DNA from: Candidatus Delongbacteria bacterium
Lineage (GTDB): Bacteria > JAGOEH01
Direction: 5' to 3'
DNA: 15,746 nt
Assembly (NCBI GenBank): GCA_017997825.1
Contig: JAGOEH010000068.1
Span: forward strand, 1-15,746
The position numbers and the translations under genes are program-made. Under the pieces are notes generated by a model that saw only the letters and a list, made by a program, of their open reading frames with translations, did not search any database and had not been told where the DNA came from. Positions 12,722 through 15,746 of this stretch are shown in pieces (position 1 is the first letter of the stretch; each line of letters begins with the position of its first letter).

Positions 12722-14530
12722 ATGAATCGCCATCCTGTTTTTTTTATTATCCTTTCGCTTAGCTTGATGATAGCCACCGTGTCACTTTCCGCCAAGGAAA
12801 GACTCCGCGGAATCACCTGGTCCGGTGTCACCTCCCATGAAATCGACCTGATGGATTCTCTCCTGGTTCATCATTCCCCCGGAAGGCTATCCCGCCTCTT
12901 CCACCGCTATCCGGAGTTTACACTCTATCTCTTTGAACAGGATAAAGCCGCCATTCGTCGATTCATACAGGATCAGGGGTATCTAAAGGCCAGTCTTAAG
13001 GACAGCCTGATCTCTCAAGCCGGACTGGTCGATATCATCTACCAGATAGATAAAGGAGAGCTCTATCGGGTCACAGACCTCCAATTAACCGGAATCAACG
13101 ATCAAGACAGTCTCTCGATTTCCGGTCTGATCAAATCTCAGCCCGGGCTCCCCTATTCCCCTCAAAAAACCGAAAGAGACAGCTCGAACCTCCTCATCCA
13201 CTACCAGAACCATGGATATCTGGATACACGAATCAAGGTAACCCGCCGGATCCGGGACGATACCCGGGAGGTCAGCCTGGGTTTTACCGTCAAACCATCC
13301 TCCCGATACCGGATCAACCGCATCCGATACCAAGGACAAAACAAAGTCGCAGTCTGGCAGATCCGGCGGGAACTCACCATTCGTCCCGGTGAATATTTCG
13401 ATTACGACAAGATTCGGGAAAGCCGGAATTACCTTTATCAGAGCGGACATTTTTCCTATGTTGGAATCGTTCCCGAGAAGAATGGAGACAGTACCCAGCT
13501 CATTTTAGCCGTAAAAGTCACCGAACTCAAACCCCGAACCATCAGCCTGTTTACCAACTATCTGCAGGAAGAACATTCCTCCAATCTGGCATTCAATCTG
13601 GAATACACCTTTACCAATCTGTTCAACAACGGTCAGATTCTGACATTCAACCCCAGCTATTCATTCAATATCAAGGATCCGTCACGGGATCAGAAACTCG
13701 GGCTTAGTCTGATCCTGATAGAACGATGGTTTATGGCCTATCGCCTTCCGGTCACCTTCAGCCCTTCCTATTACTTTATCCGCAATGACATCTCCCGGTA
13801 CGAGGTCTGGGGGAGCCAGGTCCAGTTCCGCCACAGCCTTACAGAAAAAGCCTATGTCGTGAATTCATTTTCAATCCGCAAAAAATTGATCCGGGGTGCA
13901 GCCAGTGAAGAGATTGAGAATCAATTGGGATCAGGCTGGCACAATGGAGTCGAAAGCATTCTGGAAAATGACAGCCGTGACGATTTTTTTTCGCCTCAGG
14001 CCGGGGCTTATTACAATATCCATCAAACCGTCATCAGTCGTTTTTTCGGGGGCAACAATAATTATTACAAACTAAAACTGACCGGATGCCGGTACACTCA
14101 ACGAAGCAGTTACCGGCTGCAATTTGGTTTCGGCGCCAGTTTACGCCGGGGTGAAGCCTATCCGCTGGAACCGGAAGAACGATTCCTGCTGGGAGGAGCC
14201 AATACCATTCGAGGTTATGGAGATCAAAAAATCGGACTCCTTGATCCCGGAACCGGTAAACGGATCGGAGGCCGAATATTCTGGCTTTTCAATCTGAACC
14301 GATACCTCTGGGATTGGAAGCTGTTTCGTCAGATTGCGTTTTTGGATATCGGAAACAATTATAGCGACTGGCAGGATTTCGAACCCTGGCGAACCCAAGC
14401 CGGTGTCGGCACCGGCCTTCACCTGCTGACCCCCATCGGCCCTTTGAGATTGGAAATGGGATATCCCATCGGCAAACCCCTGCGCTGGAATACTCTGGTC
14501 TTCCACCTGGCCTTATTGCCTATGTTCTGA
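12722..14530 (+). CDS. Omp85-family outer-membrane protein (TamA/BamA-like)
   Basis: A 602-residue outer-membrane protein of the BamA/TamA superfamily, which inserts or assembles proteins in the outer membrane. An N-terminal signal peptide (hydrophobic 6-22, small residues SLSA near 21-24) precedes POTRA-like domains: one partial around 70-112, and two clearer ones about 114-192 and 195-270. The second begins LYRVTDLQLTG, the third YRINRIRYQG. The rest is a beta-barrel rich in alternating aromatic residues. GGANTIRGYG (491-500) is the loop-6 (V/I)RG(F/Y) motif, and the chain ends LALLPMF with the C-terminal Phe of barrel proteins. Three POTRAs and about 600 residues fit TamA better than BamA (about 800 residues, five POTRAs). 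It starts 21 nt after dnaB with no clear Shine-Dalgarno, and a T8 run lies within its signal-peptide codons. Confidence 0.88.
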   Translation: MNRHPVFFIILSLSLMIATVSLSAKERLRGITWSGVTSHEIDLMDSLLVHHSPGRLSRLFHRYPEFTLYLFEQDKAAIRRFIQDQGYLKASLKDSLISQAGLVDIIYQIDKGELYRVTDLQLTGINDQDSLSISGLIKSQPGLPYSPQKTERDSSNLLIHYQNHGYLDTRIKVTRRIRDDTREVSLGFTVKPSSRYRINRIRYQGQNKVAVWQIRRELTIRPGEYFDYDKIRESRNYLYQSGHFSYVGIVPEKNGDSTQLILAVKVTELKPRTISLFTNYLQEEHSSNLAFNLEYTFTNLFNNGQILTFNPSYSFNIKDPSRDQKLGLSLILIERWFMAYRLPVTFSPSYYFIRNDISRYEVWGSQVQFRHSLTEKAYVVNSFSIRKKLIRGAASEEIENQLGSGWHNGVESILENDSRDDFFSPQAGAYYNIHQTVISRFFGGNNNYYKLKLTGCRYTQRSSYRLQFGFGASLRRGEAYPLEPEERFLLGGANTIRGYGDQKIGLLDPGTGKRIGGRIFWLFNLNRYLWDWKLFRQIAFLDIGNNYSDWQDFEPWRTQAGVGTGLHLLTPIGPLRLEMGYPIGKPLRWNTLVFHLALLPMF

Positions 14531-14672
14531 ATCCCTTCTCTCTATGCCCTCCCAACCGTTTTATCGTTGTGAGTTTAGTATCACTGCAACTTATGTTTCG
14601 ATCCAACGGCCGACCTCACTTTCCGGATAACCCGATGAAAAAAAGTGTCCACCGAACAAAGAATGAAATAAA

Positions 14673-14701
14673 TTGACAAGCATTCATTTTATTGATATCT
14701 T
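14673..14701 (+). promoter_or_regulatory. promoter of the metalloprotease-like gene
   Basis: Perfect TTGACA (14673-14678), 17-bp spacer, TATCTT (14696-14701, 4/6 to consensus). GGGAG at 14724-14728 precedes the ATG at 14734. The intergenic stretch 14531-14672 shows no convincing terminator for the upstream operon. Confidence 0.65.
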
Positions 14702-14733
14702 GAGTGTATAAACCATTGAACCAGGGAGCCGGT

Positions 14734-15746
14734 ATGAGTAAACGAACCTTATGGAATCTGATTATAATCGGAATCACCATGATCGAGGGAGTAATCAGTC
14801 TGAAAGCTGAAATCCCGGTCGATTCCTCGAGTATCGATCCACCTCCCCGATTCAGCGAATCGATGGTCAATCCTCAGCGTAAAATCGTGCGGGCTATTGA
14901 CGGCGCTCAGCAGCAGCTCTATGTCCCTCCTCGTTTCATCACTCAACCCGGCCAGATCCAGCAGCGTACCTCGACCTCAATTTTGGTCACTTACAGCGGA
15001 TTTTCAGCCGAAGCCCAAGCCGCGTTCCAATACGCGGTCGATATCTGGGAATCCATGCTGACCACTCCGGTCGCCATCCGGGTCAACGCCAACTGGACAC
15101 CCTTGGGGGCGGGGATTTTGGGCAGTTGCGGCGCGACTGATTATTATGGTGATGTAAGTACCTGGTATCCGGTCGCCTTGGCGGAAAAACTGAATGGTGC
15201 CCCTCTCAATGGTACCAATGCCGATATCGATGCCAATTTCAACAGCAGTTTCGCTAGTTGGTATTTGGGAACCGATGGAAACGTTCCCTTCGACAAGTGG
15301 GATTTTGTGAGCGTTGTCCTGCATGAGCTCTGTCACGGACTCGGCTATATCGGATCCTTCAATTACAGCGGCGGTCAGGGGAGCTGGGGATATGGAACGG
15401 GGAAACCCATCATTTTTGACCGCTTTGTTTACAATGGATCCGATCAAGCCCTGATCAATACCGGACTTTTTGCCAATCCTTCGGTTGCCCTGGGGACTCA
15501 ATTGACCAGTGGTAATCTGTACTTTAAAGGTCCCAGTTCAGGCAGCATCAAGCTTTATGCTCCCGGCACCTGGAACGGCGGTTCCAGTGTTTATCATACC
15601 GATCATACCGCTCATCCGGATGATCTGATGAATTACGCCCTGTATAACGGAACCGCCATCCATGATCCGGGCAGCCTGGTGATGTCCCAGATGGCCGATA
15701 TCGGCTGGGGCGGTTACATTCCGCCGGTTACCTATACCATCACCGG
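14734..15746 (+). CDS. Secreted zinc-metalloprotease-like protein, 3' end outside window
   Basis: The frame is open from the ATG at 14734 to the window end, 337 complete codons. Residues 7-24 (WNLIIIGITMIEGVISLK) look like a signal peptide. After a pro-like stretch, the region about 84-330 carries VVLHELCHGLGY with His197, Glu198 and His201, the HExxH zinc motif. The wider pattern HELxHGLGxxGSF, then WGYG-KPIIFDRFV, KLYAP-TW, and DLMNYALYNGTAIHDPG--------DIGW matches a family of secreted proteases I recall from many environmental bacteria. The position where a metzincin would place its third His is Gly; His288, His291 or His294 (YHTDHTAH) may supply the ligand. Only two cysteines are visible, Cys132 and Cys200, the latter inside the zinc motif. 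The chain continues past DIGWGGYIPPVTYTITG, probably into an Ig-like or sorting domain. Substrate unknown. Confidence 0.75.
   Translation, partial: MSKRTLWNLIIIGITMIEGVISLKAEIPVDSSSIDPPPRFSESMVNPQRKIVRAIDGAQQQLYVPPRFITQPGQIQQRTSTSILVTYSGFSAEAQAAFQYAVDIWESMLTTPVAIRVNANWTPLGAGILGSCGATDYYGDVSTWYPVALAEKLNGAPLNGTNADIDANFNSSFASWYLGTDGNVPFDKWDFVSVVLHELCHGLGYIGSFNYSGGQGSWGYGTGKPIIFDRFVYNGSDQALINTGLFANPSVALGTQLTSGNLYFKGPSSGSIKLYAPGTWNGGSSVYHTDHTAHPDDLMNYALYNGTAIHDPGSLVMSQMADIGWGGYIPPVTYTIT

Noticed and set aside
12738-12745. T8 run just inside the Omp85 gene as a terminator
   Set aside because: No stable stem precedes it; the T's encode Phe and other hydrophobic residues of the signal peptide.
13984-13991. 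T8 run inside the barrel region as a terminator
   Set aside because: No inverted repeat lies directly upstream.
1-15746. CRISPR, insertion sequence, tRNA, prophage, defence or secondary-metabolite cluster
   Set aside because: Reading both strands I found no repeat-spacer array, transposase, tRNA fold, phage structural gene, or known defence or biosynthetic gene.

Overview
The window looks like a chromosomal stretch from a Gram-negative, anaerobic, amino-acid-fermenting bacterium. Gram-negative is indicated by an Omp85-type outer-membrane protein. Anaerobic lysine fermentation is suggested by both subunits of the B12/PLP lysine 5,6-aminomutase in one transcription unit with an AtoDA-type CoA-transferase, beside a sodium-pump decarboxylase beta subunit. 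The base composition (about half G+C by eye), the SpoIID variant and the lysine genes would fit the FCB group, for example Cloacimonadota or a neighbouring candidate phylum. That placement is inference. The promoters are ordinary sigma-70 type (TTGAC[A/T], 16-17 bp, TATAAT-like), which argues against the Bacteroidota proper.

Layout. Bases 3-473 hold the end of a cell-wall amidase (+). Convergent to it is a solitary oadB-like gene (-, 595-1818) behind a leader of about 190 nt. A divergent intergenic region (1819-2185) carries good promoters on both strands; its plus promoter drives a REC-GGDEF response regulator (2186-3343). Convergent with that is the minus-strand operon kamD-kamE-atoD-atoA (6999 down to 3351), tightly packed and with an ATGA overlap between kamE and atoD. 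A second divergent region (7000-7456) contains the kamD promoter, a long kamD leader with a strong hairpin, three copies of a 10-bp motif, and the promoter for the plus-strand cluster.

From 7457 the plus strand runs nearly without gaps: a SpoIID/LytB protein, yicC, gmk, rpoZ, a family 4 uracil-DNA glycosylase, dnaB, and an Omp85/TamA-like barrel. Most junctions are overlaps or short gaps, so this looks like one long housekeeping transcription unit. A separate promoter at 14673-14701 then drives a secreted metalloprotease-like protein cut off by the window end.

The most interesting signal is inside the uracil-DNA glycosylase gene. Three perfect 6-bp GC-rich hairpins lie within 73 nt, and the last (10747-10762) is followed at once by eight T's: a textbook intrinsic terminator inside a coding sequence, upstream of dnaB. 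An upstream segment (10725-10731) can pair with the terminator arm, as an antiterminator would, and the glycosylase start has no clear Shine-Dalgarno. This could be an intragenic attenuator that sets expression of dnaB and the outer-membrane gene relative to gmk and rpoZ. I saw no CRISPR array, tRNA, rRNA, insertion sequence, defence cluster or biosynthetic cluster.
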